41,227 nt of DNA, taken from Bacteroidota bacterium (GTDB lineage Bacteria > Bacteroidota > Bacteroidia > Chitinophagales > Chitinophagaceae). Below are positions 32,357 through 40,398 of the stretch, piece after piece. The translations under genes were made by a program, and so were the position numbers. Where the stretch lies: NCBI GenBank assembly GCA_005884665.1, contig VBAT01000010.1, forward strand, positions 1 to 41,227, read 5' to 3'. The notes under the pieces are model-generated. The model saw only the letters and a list, made by a program, of their open reading frames with translations. It ran no database searches and had not been told where the DNA came from. Each line of letters starts with the position of its first letter. Position 1 is the stretch's first letter.

Positions 32357-32388
32357 GAGCTAATCCCCCATTTCTCCCTTTGGGGAAG

Positions 32389-32419
32389 CAAAAATAAGCG
32401 TTTTGAAGCTATCAGTAAA
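32389..32419 (-). promoter_or_regulatory. Candidate tRNA-Ala promoter (TTTA-N19-TATTTTTG)
   Basis: On the minus strand TTTA (complement of 32416-32419) is followed after 19 bp by a full TAnnTTTG match (complement of 32389-32396). The predicted transcript start is about 12 bases before the 5' end of the outermost tRNA-derived unit, not before the intact tRNA. Confidence 0.5.
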
Positions 32420-32435
32420 CCAGGTAAGAATAATT

Positions 32436-32885
32436 TTAGCCGGAAATACTATTTGCTGTTGGATCGGTAATATCCCGGAGGCTTCCCCCGGGCGTATTAA
32501 TAACTTTAATGATGGTGAATGTTTTTATACCCGCCGGCACCTGCCATTTCACTTCTTGTCCTTGTCTAAAACCTATTAAAGCCGTTCCAATCGGTGCCAT
32601 AACTGAAATTTTTCTCTTCTTAATGTCAGCTTTATCCGGTGTCACAAGGACAAGCTCCATAATTTCATCCTTTCCTTTAGTTTTTATTCTTACTGTAGAA
32701 TTGAGTCTTACCACGTCAAGCGGAAAAGCGTCCTTATCTACAAGTTTGGCTTTTTTGAGTTCGGCAGTTAGCTTTTCTGCATTTCGACGATCGAAAGATG
32801 CTTTTCCATATACGCCGTTTAAGTAAGAAATCAATAGTTTGTAATCCTCTTTCAGCAGAACCAGCTTATTTATTGACCTTTTCAT
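32436..32885 (-). CDS. GreA/GreB-family (Rnk-like) transcription factor
   Basis: A 149-residue protein. A helical N-terminal part (about 1-60, NAEKLTAELKKAKLVDKDAF) precedes the C-terminal GreA/GreB FKBP-like domain: VVRLNSTVRIKTKGKDEIMEL, then SVMAPIGTALIGFRQGQEVKWQ. The conserved 'APIGTALIG..GQ' strand identifies this domain. The N-terminal coiled coil is shorter than in true GreA, so it is closer to Rnk-like regulators that bind RNA polymerase. I use the ATG at 32885; a frame to 32957 adds residues without resemblance. Two tandem paralogues of unknown function lie upstream on the same strand. Confidence 0.88.
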   Translation of the reverse strand: MKRSINKLVLLKEDYKLLISYLNGVYGKASFDRRNAEKLTAELKKAKLVDKDAFPLDVVRLNSTVRIKTKGKDEIMELVLVTPDKADIKKRKISVMAPIGTALIGFRQGQEVKWQVPAGIKTFTIIKVINTPGGSLRDITDPTANSISG

Positions 32886-32975
32886 AATGTATAGTTTAAG
32901 AATTTTAAAATTGGCTATTGTCTTTGGAAACTTTCCTCTGTATAACAGCAGACGCAAGTAAATCTGTAACCTAAT

Positions 32976-33476
32976 TCAATCGTTTTTGACTGTGCCGGCT
33001 GACCCAGCCGATAGCAGTTGCCTTTTTTCGTTAAGAGATATATTTTGGGTGTTTGTCATTTTAGACAATATCATCTGCCAATTCATGGCATTTCTTTCAA
33101 GCGTCGACAGGTCCCTAAGCCCGTCTGTTTCACGTTCATAAAAAGGTAAAACAATTTTTTTATTCTTATTACAATATTCAAATTGTAAATAGATGGATTT
33201 CAAAAATGCTCTTAATCCTTTTTTATTCAACTCGCCGGGTTTTATACTACTATAGGTTTTTTTAATAGAAATAGTTTCTACCTGATCAAGTTCAACGATG
33301 TAAGAATGGGTCGAACCATTTTTTATTTCTACCACCAACAATTTCTTCTTTAACCCGTCAAGAGCAATTATTTTATTGCCTAGTCCGAGATGACTGGAAA
33401 AAGAGAGGTTTAACTTAGAGCCGAGCTCGCTCAGCTGTAAATATTTATTACCAGCCCTTGTGTTATTATTTTTCAT
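32976..33476 (-). CDS. Protein of unknown function, paralogue of the upstream gene
   Basis: A 166-residue protein (start taken at the ATG at 33476; the frame extends to 33536). No known domain recognised. It aligns through most of its length with the protein encoded at 33583-34170: LNLSFS near the start, IIALDG, a YIVELDQVETISIKKTYSSI strand-helix, LQFEYCNKNKKIVLPFYERE and a final NWQMILSKM. Unlike the paralogue it has no membrane helix, so it is probably cytosolic. It lies 90 bp from the GreA-like gene. The function is unknown. Confidence 0.7.
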   Translation of the reverse strand: MKNNNTRAGNKYLQLSELGSKLNLSFSSHLGLGNKIIALDGLKKKLLVVEIKNGSTHSYIVELDQVETISIKKTYSSIKPGELNKKGLRAFLKSIYLQFEYCNKNKKIVLPFYERETDGLRDLSTLERNAMNWQMILSKMTNTQNISLNEKRQLLSAGSAGTVKND

Positions 33477-33582
33477 GTTACGATGATTAGCGTGCAACAG
33501 CAATTTGCGCAACTGCACAGGTGAAAGGACTAACAAAAATTCGTTTCTCTTTGGACCTGTAAAATGATAATGGCTCTTTTCT

Positions 33583-34170
33583 TCAAATTCTGATTGTCGA
33601 ATTAAAATCCCTGCTTTTCAACCCTGCCACGGCGTCATTTTCTTTGTCAAGCCCCGTCTTTACTTTATTAGTTATTATTTTAGTAAGAATAATTTCCCAA
33701 CTGCTGGCTTTTTGCACCAAATCATTCATATCAAACAGGTGATCTCTCCCTGCTTCATAAAAGGAAATTTGAACCGGTTCTCTTTTGTCTATATAGTCGA
33801 ATTCTAATACGACTTTGTCAACCATGGTCTCAAACTTCTGCTTCTTATCCGTTCCCATATTAATGCTCTTATATACTTTGTTCTTTGAACAGCTTTTTAA
33901 CTGTTCAAGATCAATAACCAACGAACTGTATGTGTTATCTGTTTTTATTACATACAAAACGGTTTTATGGGGCTTATCGAGACCGATTATAAAGTTTTCC
34001 TGGATTTCCTTCCTGGAAAAAGATAAATTCATTTCTTCTTTCAACCTGGTGAACAGCCTGTCAATTTCAACAGCTGCCTTTTGCTTGTGTTTGTTGTTTA
34101 CAGAAACAAGTACGAGACAAATGATAATAACTAATGCAATTAGGAGGAATGCTATAATGATAGAAGACAT
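33583..34170 (-). CDS. Membrane-anchored protein of unknown function, paralogue of the downstream gene
   Basis: A 195-residue protein with one N-terminal membrane helix (about 3-24, IIIAFLLIALVIIICLVLVS). The soluble part matches the downstream protein: MNLSFS, FIIGLDKPHKTVLYVIKTDN, SSLVIDLEQLKSCSKNKVYK, LEFDYIDKREPVQISFYEAG and SWEIILTKI. The two genes are tandem duplicates in which only this copy keeps the anchor. No enzymatic motif is visible. Topology places the soluble domain probably in the cytoplasm. Confidence 0.75.
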   Translation of the reverse strand: MSSIIIAFLLIALVIIICLVLVSVNNKHKQKAAVEIDRLFTRLKEEMNLSFSRKEIQENFIIGLDKPHKTVLYVIKTDNTYSSLVIDLEQLKSCSKNKVYKSINMGTDKKQKFETMVDKVVLEFDYIDKREPVQISFYEAGRDHLFDMNDLVQKASSWEIILTKIITNKVKTGLDKENDAVAGLKSRDFNSTIRI

Positions 34171-34342
34171 ATTAATGATTTTACAGAATTAAATAAATAG
34201 CTGGACGTGGTGCGCCGGCTTTTTATATAAAACATGGCTAATAGAGTCTGAACAACTGTACGGTACTGGGCCACAATAAAGTTGAACCATTCATTAGCTT
34301 GCCTGGAGGAAGTTTCAGAATAAAACCCAAGACCTGTAAGTA
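34171..34342. other. Gap downstream of the decayed ORF
   Basis: Apart from the terminator-like hairpin at its right end (34320-34353) I see no gene or repeat. It includes the upstream region of the membrane-anchored protein at 33583-34170. Confidence 0.4.
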
Positions 34343-34353
34343 TCAGGCTTGGG
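34320..34353 (-). terminator. Terminator-like hairpin at the end of the decayed ORF
   Basis: CCCAAG and CCTG (34326-34336, one bulged A) pair with CAGG and CTTGGG (34344-34353). On the minus strand TTTT follows. The stop codon of the decayed ORF (34343-34345) lies at the edge of the loop. Confidence 0.6.
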
Positions 34354-34696
34354 GAAGCGTATTAAAGTCTTTGAAATTGGAGAAGTAATACAGCTTGACA
34401 CAAAAAGGAAAAAATTCTGTAAATGAACAGGTGTAAGAATCATGCATGTCAAGCACGACGTGCTCTTTAGGAAAACTGTAAGCGTTATTTGTGATAAAGA
34501 CTGACATGTTTTCAAATATACTAATAAGCCCTGACTGTTTAGCTAAAGAAACATTAATCTTGTTGAATTAAAGAAATCGGCTATTGCTCTCCGCCCATTG
34601 TAAGTTGGTGATAATAGTCACTAAACTCTGTAAATCATGTGTAATTGGTTGGGCCTTTGCCCGGAGTTGCAATTTTTCGTATGATTCCCAAGCCCA
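34343..34696 (-). pseudogene. Probable decayed protein gene (one in-frame stop)
   Basis: In one frame, 117 codons read as protein-like sequence with a single stop (TAA at 34568-34570): first WAWESYEKLQLRAKAQ with HDLQSLVTIITNLQWAESN, then after the stop FNKINVSLAKQSGLISIFEN and VLDMHDSYTCSFTEFFPFC with KLYYFSNFKDF. It ends at the terminator-like hairpin. An ATG at 34507 could start a 54-residue peptide of the last part. I do not recognise the family. The TAA before the first codon follows an ATG directly, so the 5' end is missing or the frame never was a gene. Confidence 0.35.
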
Positions 34697-34706
34697 TTAC
34701 ATGGAT

Positions 34707-36581
34707 TTATTTATTCAGCCCGGTATAGAATTTTTCGATTATAAACCATGCTTTTTTCTTTAGCCCTCTATCCGATATAAGCCCTTTGCGGTTCCAGCCA
34801 TTTTGATAGACAGGGTGCATTCTGACCGGTGATCTGAAGTCTGCAAGAATCCATGGACACGTGCCCCTTAAGAATGGAATTGTTCGCAACATTTCAAGCT
34901 GATCTTTATATAATTTTTCCTGGTATTCTTCACTCCATGAGCTTGCCGCATCTTTGGGTTCTCCTTTGCTGCCATATAATGCCTCACCACCAAACTCAGA
35001 CATGATTAAAGGTTTTTTAAAGTCTGAAATCCATTTGATGTTGGAAGGTTTCCCCGGCCACGTTCTATACCAGCCGAGATATTCATTTACTGCTATAACA
35101 TCCAGGAAACGATAAAGTGTGTCTTTTATATAGATGGTAGAGTCTTCGTAAGTTACTTTGTCTGTTGCTGAACTTATCAATCTTGTTGGGTCTAATTTCC
35201 GGCAAAGACCGGCAAGTGCAGCTATACCTGAATAACGCGCCGGCGATAAACTGGTTTCATTGGACATGCTCCACATGATTATATTACATCTGTTCTTATC
35301 TCTATGTACCATTTCTTTTAACATGGTGTCCATTTTGGACTGCATAAGAGGACTGCCAAAATCAATACCCTGGTAAATAGGCAATTCTTCCCATACCATT
35401 AAACCCATTTTCTCTGCGAGTTTTACTGTATGTTCGTTGTGAGGATAGTGAGCCAATCTGACAAAATTGCAACCTAAATCTTTTGCCCACGTCAATAATT
35501 GCAATGCATCAGATTCAGAATATGCTCTTCTTTTTCCCTGGGGGATCTCCTCATGAATGTTTACTCCTTTTAAAAAAATGGATTTTCCATTAAGTAAGAT
35601 ATCTGTTTCGTTTACAGATATGTTTCTAAACCCTATTAATTCCTCAATGGAGTCAGTTTCGCTCCTGATAAATACCTTATACAATTTTGGTTGATCCGGG
35701 GACCATAAGCTCAGGGTGGCCGTAAAGTTAACATCAGCTTTACCATTGTCGTCAGATGTGGTTTGATATCTTATTGCCGCCTCGGGAATTACGACGGTTA
35801 TTTTTTGTTTTTTCAGATCCCCACCGATTTTGATCCATCCATTTACTTCACTTGTGGATCCTTTTTTTAATTGAATAAAATAATCCTCAATGAAAGTGGT
35901 GGAGGTTTCTACGAGGTTTACGTCCCGTGTGATCCCGCCATAGTTAAACCAATCAAACCCTAACCCCGGGATACCATCTTTGATTCTCGCATTATTGGTC
36001 CTTACTATGAGAGAATTCAATCCATTCTTTACTTTATTTGTTATCTCAAACTGGAAGGGCGTAAATCCTCCTTCATGACTTCCAATTTTCTCGTTGTTGA
36101 AATATACGTCCGCTTTATAATTGACGCCCCCGAAATGAATAAAAAGCCTTTTATCCTTTTGTAACTGGTAGGAAAAGGTTTTTTTATACCATACAGAACT
36201 TTCGAAATAGTTCAATTCAGAAAGTTGTGAATTAAAATCTCCCGGTACTTCCAATTCGGGGCCTTCGTCAAAAGAGTATTCATAGAAATCATGCTTGCCC
36301 TGTGGCTTTTTATCCTTCCAGAGAGATTTCCAATCGCCGGCGCCAATGTCAAAAGGATCTATAACTACCTGCCAGCGGCCATTTAGACAAGTTGTATTTC
36401 TTCCTTCAATATTTGTTAAGGCAAATTGTCCTGAAATGTTTTGAAAATAGAGGAAAAAAAGAAAAAGACATAAACTGTTGCGCTGGATAATAAATTTTCT
36501 GGTTGATAAAGCAGGCTTTATTTTACTGGTTAGTCCGGAGACTGGAGTTTGTGTCATCGCAGTGGCAAATATACAGTTCAT
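34707..36581 (-). CDS. Glycoside hydrolase family 2, beta-glucuronidase-like
   Basis: A 624-residue GH2 enzyme. A hydrophobic signal-like segment (about 35-52) ends NISGQ. The order is N-terminal jelly-roll (LNGRWQVVIDPFD, VWYKKTFSY), Ig-like middle domain, and TIM barrel from about residue 340 (FLKGVNIHEEIPQGKRR). The acid/base is E442 (MWSMSNETS) and the nucleophile E529 (IMSEFGGEAL). NEYLGWYR and the C-terminal KKAWFIIEKFY favour beta-glucuronidase over beta-galactosidase. The ATG at 36581 is used; one at 36557 is also possible. It is divergent from the SusC gene across 549 bp and probably cleaves the glycan imported by that system. Confidence 0.92.
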   Translation of the reverse strand: MNCIFATAMTQTPVSGLTSKIKPALSTRKFIIQRNSLCLFLFFLYFQNISGQFALTNIEGRNTTCLNGRWQVVIDPFDIGAGDWKSLWKDKKPQGKHDFYEYSFDEGPELEVPGDFNSQLSELNYFESSVWYKKTFSYQLQKDKRLFIHFGGVNYKADVYFNNEKIGSHEGGFTPFQFEITNKVKNGLNSLIVRTNNARIKDGIPGLGFDWFNYGGITRDVNLVETSTTFIEDYFIQLKKGSTSEVNGWIKIGGDLKKQKITVVIPEAAIRYQTTSDDNGKADVNFTATLSLWSPDQPKLYKVFIRSETDSIEELIGFRNISVNETDILLNGKSIFLKGVNIHEEIPQGKRRAYSESDALQLLTWAKDLGCNFVRLAHYPHNEHTVKLAEKMGLMVWEELPIYQGIDFGSPLMQSKMDTMLKEMVHRDKNRCNIIMWSMSNETSLSPARYSGIAALAGLCRKLDPTRLISSATDKVTYEDSTIYIKDTLYRFLDVIAVNEYLGWYRTWPGKPSNIKWISDFKKPLIMSEFGGEALYGSKGEPKDAASSWSEEYQEKLYKDQLEMLRTIPFLRGTCPWILADFRSPVRMHPVYQNGWNRKGLISDRGLKKKAWFIIEKFYTGLNK

Positions 36582-37130
36582 ATTAGTAAGTGACTGGATC
36601 GGAAATAAATGTGGAATATAGTGTTTAAGAACAAAGAAAATATTTTAGTACCGATTGCCAGGCAAGCAAGAAACTTATTACTTACATATCAATATTGACC
36701 GCATTGTTTTCCTTGATACCGGCTAAAGTTATTCATTGGAATGGATATTTGTCTTTAAGATTTTCTATGTTGGCTAGTTTTCTATTGAAACTTGTTAAAA
36801 TTGCTTACATCAAATTATTAATAAAATGAACATACGCGTGTTAGGCCCAGTTATTCATACTGGTTATAGCTAATTACAGCAACGGACATAAAAGTTGATT
36901 TTCGAATTAAAAAAGCATTCTTTGTAAAACATTGGAAGGCCTTAAATAAAGCTGATCTTTTACTTCTGTTTTATCGAGATAGTCGTATTTATCTTTTTGG
37001 GATGAAATTATTTTGTTGATTTATATTTTTTTATAAACAGGGGCAATTTTCTTATTCACAGGATAGTACAGGATGAGCAATAAGTTTTACCGGGATAAAT
37101 TAGAGTAATTATTTACGATAACTGCCTGTT
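36582..37130. other. A/T-rich divergent gap between the GH2 and SusC genes
   Basis: No ORF, tRNA-like or clear inverted repeat was found in these 549 bp. The stretch is strongly A/T-rich and should hold the two divergent promoters; loose -7-like boxes (for example TATCTTTT near 36990) are too many to choose from. Confidence 0.4.
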
Positions 37131-40100
37131 ATGAAAAAAACCAAACTGCTATTTCTAGCACTTTTAGTGCTACTGCCCACCTTACTATTCGCCCAGCAAA
37201 GACAAGTAAAAGGAAAAGTAAACGATGAAACAGGAGCAGGCATTCCGGATGCCAATGTATCCTTAAAAGGCACTGCTATCACCGTAAAAACCGATGGCGG
37301 AGGGAATTTTACAATCACAATTCCTGAAGGAACTAAAAGTGTCCAATTGGTCATCTCCCATGTTAGTTATCCTGAGCAAACAATAAATGTTTCGGGAAAC
37401 GAAGTATCCGTCACATTACAAAGAGTGTCCCAGCAAATGGATGAAGTAGTCGTCATAGGATATGGCACACAAAAAAGAAGAAATGTGACGGGTGCTGTTA
37501 GTTCATTTGATGCCAGGAAGCTTGAAGAACGGCCCGTATTAAGAGTTGACCAGGCACTTGTTGGACAGATGGCCGGGGTCAGGGTTAAACAAACAACAGG
37601 TACACCTGGTAAAGGATTCAGTATCCAGGTTCGTGGTTCCGGATCTATTAGCGGAGGCAACGAGCCCCTATATGTAATAGATGGTTTTCCTTTAACGCAA
37701 AATTCTTCCAATACAGCTACGGGGTCATTTTCAACAGGTAATCCTTTAGATAATATCAACCCAAGCGACATTGAAAGTATTGAAGTGTTAAAAGATGCGG
37801 CGGCGGCGGCTATCTATGGTTCAAGGGGAGCAAACGGTGTTGTGATCATCACGACAAAACACGGGCAGTCCGGTAAGGCAAAAATCAGTTTTAACGTTTA
37901 TGGCGGTTTTAATGAGACAGCCAAAAAATTAGAAATGATGAATGGTCAGCAATGGATTGACCAGGCAACAGAAGTTATTAATGCAACTTATGTTACGCAG
38001 TTCAAAACTGTTGGCGCTTTGGCTACGGATGACATGGCCACCCGGCTATCGAGGACTGGTGGAAACAATCCCAACTATATACCTGATCCCAGGTGGACAA
38101 TGCCGGGGCATCCAGGTTTGCGATTTATAGATTGGCAGGACGAGATAGAAAGAAAAGGCCAAATACAGAACTACGAAATCTCAGCCAGCGGGGGAAATGA
38201 TGCGGTCAGGTATTTTTTATCAGCAAACTATGGGTACCAGCAGGGATTTGTAATAAAGACAGATTATAAATCTTATTCACTGCGGGCCAACGTAGAAATC
38301 AATGCTTCAAAAAAATTGAAATTCGGCATTAACATCGCTCCAACTTATTCTATTTCTCAGGATCCTGGCGTAGAAGGAAAGGACCAGATTTTCCACCAGG
38401 CTTTAAGTTTGGCGCCCGTGCAGGAAGACACAGTAGGTCTTTTGCCAAATACCGGGAAGAATTTCGAATACCTATGGAGCAGTAGTACTAATTCACCTTA
38501 CGGCAAATTAATTTATAACGTAGGCACAAATAAAAGATACCGTACGCTGGGAACTTTTTTTGGTGAACTACAGATCATTAAGGGGTTGAGTTTGAAAAGT
38601 TCTGTCAATTTTGATAATGTCGATAATATAGGGACCACCTATGTTCCTTATATTACCACCGGCAGAGCCCAGCAGGTGATGAATGCCAGTGGTGTAGTGA
38701 CGGCAGGACCAAGCAATACAAGAATATTTACGGGAGCAAATAATCTGCTCTCGGCCACTTCGGGAACCTATAGAAGCTATCGCAGGCAAACTTTTGTGAA
38801 TGAAAACACACTTACCTACAATACAGTTTTCAAAAATGATCACAGCATTACTTTATTGGCAGGATATGCCTATAACTGGGACCGGTTTGACCAGGCCGCA
38901 CTGACCTCCAGTGGTGGATATAATAGTGCAACGATACAAACATTGAATGCGGCAGCAGCAGTAACTGGTAACACTACTTCAACACAAAGTGTTTTCATTT
39001 CATATTTTGGACGTCTGCAATATGGATATAAGGATAAATATCTTTTGCTGGCAAGTTTGCGGAGGGACGGTTCCTCAAGGTTTGGCGTAAATGACCAGTT
39101 TGCATTATTTCCTGCTGTGTCATTGGGATGGGTAGCCTCGGAGGAAGATTTTATGAAAAATATATCGGTACTCAGTCATTTGAAGTTAAGGGTTTCTTAT
39201 GGTGAATCCGGTAATGATAACCTGGGAAATGACTATGCTTCGCTTGCGACTATCGGTAATGCTAACTACGTTTTTGGCTCAACGCCGGCAACCGGAATTG
39301 GCCAGGCTCCAAATGTTTTAGCCAATCCTGATTTGAAATGGGAAAAATCAAAGACATATGATTTCGGACTTGATTTTGGGATCTTAAAAAACCGGATCAC
39401 CGGCTCCTTCGACTATTATAATAAATTAAACACGGATCTTTTGCTGAATGTCCAGGTTCCTGCAGCAACCGGGTTTACATCTTATCTTAGTAATATTGGT
39501 TCAGTAAGAAATATTGGCCAGGAGCTCGAGATAACCTCACGCAATACCGTGGGCAAAATCCAATGGATCACTTCAGTAAATGTAACGCATAACACTAACA
39601 AGATAGAAGCTTTGGCTCCCGGTCAAAATCAGATCATCATTCCTAATGGCTTTACAGTATCTGATGCGATCCTGCGTGTCGGAGCGCCAATAAATAGTAT
39701 CTATGTTTTAAAAGTATTGGGATTTTTAACAGCAAAAGATATAGCTGATAATGTCCCGCGTTACGGCCCTGGTGAACAGCCGGGCGATTTTAAATTCCAG
39801 GATATAAACGGAGATGGTACAATAACTGAGGCTGATAAGCAGATCGTAGGACATCCAAATCCTGATTGGACCTACGGCATTACCAATACGGTCAGGTATA
39901 AAGGTTTTGATCTGAGTGTGTTGGTGCAGGGCCAGGCCGGGGGTTCGATATTCTCGCAATTCGGCCGGTCCATTACAAGACCCGGACAGGGAAGATCGGA
40001 TAATCATCCTGCTTCATTTGTCAACAGGTGGTATTCAGAAACTAATCAGGGAGAAGGCAGGTTTAGCAAAGCTTTTTCAACTTTCAATACGCCCATTACC

Positions 40101-40379
40101 TCTGCTACGGATTGGTTGTACTCATCAGACTATATACGGGTGAGGAATATTACACTGGGTTACAATTTAAGAAATGTAATTAAAACTAAAGTTTTGCAAA
40201 ACGCAAGAGTGTATGTTACACTGGAAAACTATATTGGTCATGATAAATATACCAATGGATTAAATCCCGAAGCAACAAACACGGGTATAAGTACTAATGC
40301 CGCATATCCAGAGGCGGGTGATTATGGGGCGATGCCGCTTTCAAAGTCATTGATATTCGGGCTAAATATTACTTTTTAA
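37131..40379 (+). CDS. SusC/RagA-family TonB-dependent outer-membrane porin
   Basis: A 1082-residue SusC-like transporter that imports oligosaccharides (or peptides) across the outer membrane using TonB energy. Signal peptide to about residue 22 (LLFAQQ). A carboxypeptidase-D regulatory-like domain (about 25-100, GKVNDETGAGIPDANVSLKG) is followed by the TonB-box-like segment DEVVVIGYGTQKRRNVTGAV. The plug has the SusC marker YVIDGFPL and IESIEVLKDAAAAAIYGSRG. The remainder is a 22-strand barrel ending LIFGLNITF. There is no STN domain, so FecI/FecR-type regulation is unlikely. It lies 19 bp upstream of the SusD gene and is divergent from the GH2 gene. Confidence 0.96.
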   Translation: MKKTKLLFLALLVLLPTLLFAQQRQVKGKVNDETGAGIPDANVSLKGTAITVKTDGGGNFTITIPEGTKSVQLVISHVSYPEQTINVSGNEVSVTLQRVSQQMDEVVVIGYGTQKRRNVTGAVSSFDARKLEERPVLRVDQALVGQMAGVRVKQTTGTPGKGFSIQVRGSGSISGGNEPLYVIDGFPLTQNSSNTATGSFSTGNPLDNINPSDIESIEVLKDAAAAAIYGSRGANGVVIITTKHGQSGKAKISFNVYGGFNETAKKLEMMNGQQWIDQATEVINATYVTQFKTVGALATDDMATRLSRTGGNNPNYIPDPRWTMPGHPGLRFIDWQDEIERKGQIQNYEISASGGNDAVRYFLSANYGYQQGFVIKTDYKSYSLRANVEINASKKLKFGINIAPTYSISQDPGVEGKDQIFHQALSLAPVQEDTVGLLPNTGKNFEYLWSSSTNSPYGKLIYNVGTNKRYRTLGTFFGELQIIKGLSLKSSVNFDNVDNIGTTYVPYITTGRAQQVMNASGVVTAGPSNTRIFTGANNLLSATSGTYRSYRRQTFVNENTLTYNTVFKNDHSITLLAGYAYNWDRFDQAALTSSGGYNSATIQTLNAAAAVTGNTTSTQSVFISYFGRLQYGYKDKYLLLASLRRDGSSRFGVNDQFALFPAVSLGWVASEEDFMKNISVLSHLKLRVSYGESGNDNLGNDYASLATIGNANYVFGSTPATGIGQAPNVLANPDLKWEKSKTYDFGLDFGILKNRITGSFDYYNKLNTDLLLNVQVPAATGFTSYLSNIGSVRNIGQELEITSRNTVGKIQWITSVNVTHNTNKIEALAPGQNQIIIPNGFTVSDAILRVGAPINSIYVLKVLGFLTAKDIADNVPRYGPGEQPGDFKFQDINGDGTITEADKQIVGHPNPDWTYGITNTVRYKGFDLSVLVQGQAGGSIFSQFGRSITRPGQGRSDNHPASFVNRWYSETNQGEGRFSKAFSTFNTPITSATDWLYSSDYIRVRNITLGYNLRNVIKTKVLQNARVYVTLENYIGHDKYTNGLNPEATNTGISTNAAYPEAGDYGAMPLSKSLIFGLNITF

Positions 40380-40398
40380 CCACCCTAATTTTTTTAAA

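Larger units (their letters stand above)
32208..32369 (-). repeat. Two 81-bp tandem units derived from the 5' part of tRNA-Ala
   Basis: Units 32208-32288 and 32289-32369 differ at only three positions. Each begins (minus strand) with the tRNA-Ala acceptor 5' strand and D-stem (GGGGGATTAGCTC), then an 18-bp palindrome in the D-arm, then AGAGCGTT, an altered anticodon arm, GGTCATCGGT and an unrelated CAATACAATTT tail. They lack the T-arm and acceptor 3' strand, so none can fold to a tRNA. With the intact gene they give three equally spaced tRNA 5' ends (period 81). Confidence 0.9.

Noticed and set aside
32208..32369. CRISPR array
   Set aside because: The units are only two, contiguous without spacers, and derive from tRNA-Ala.
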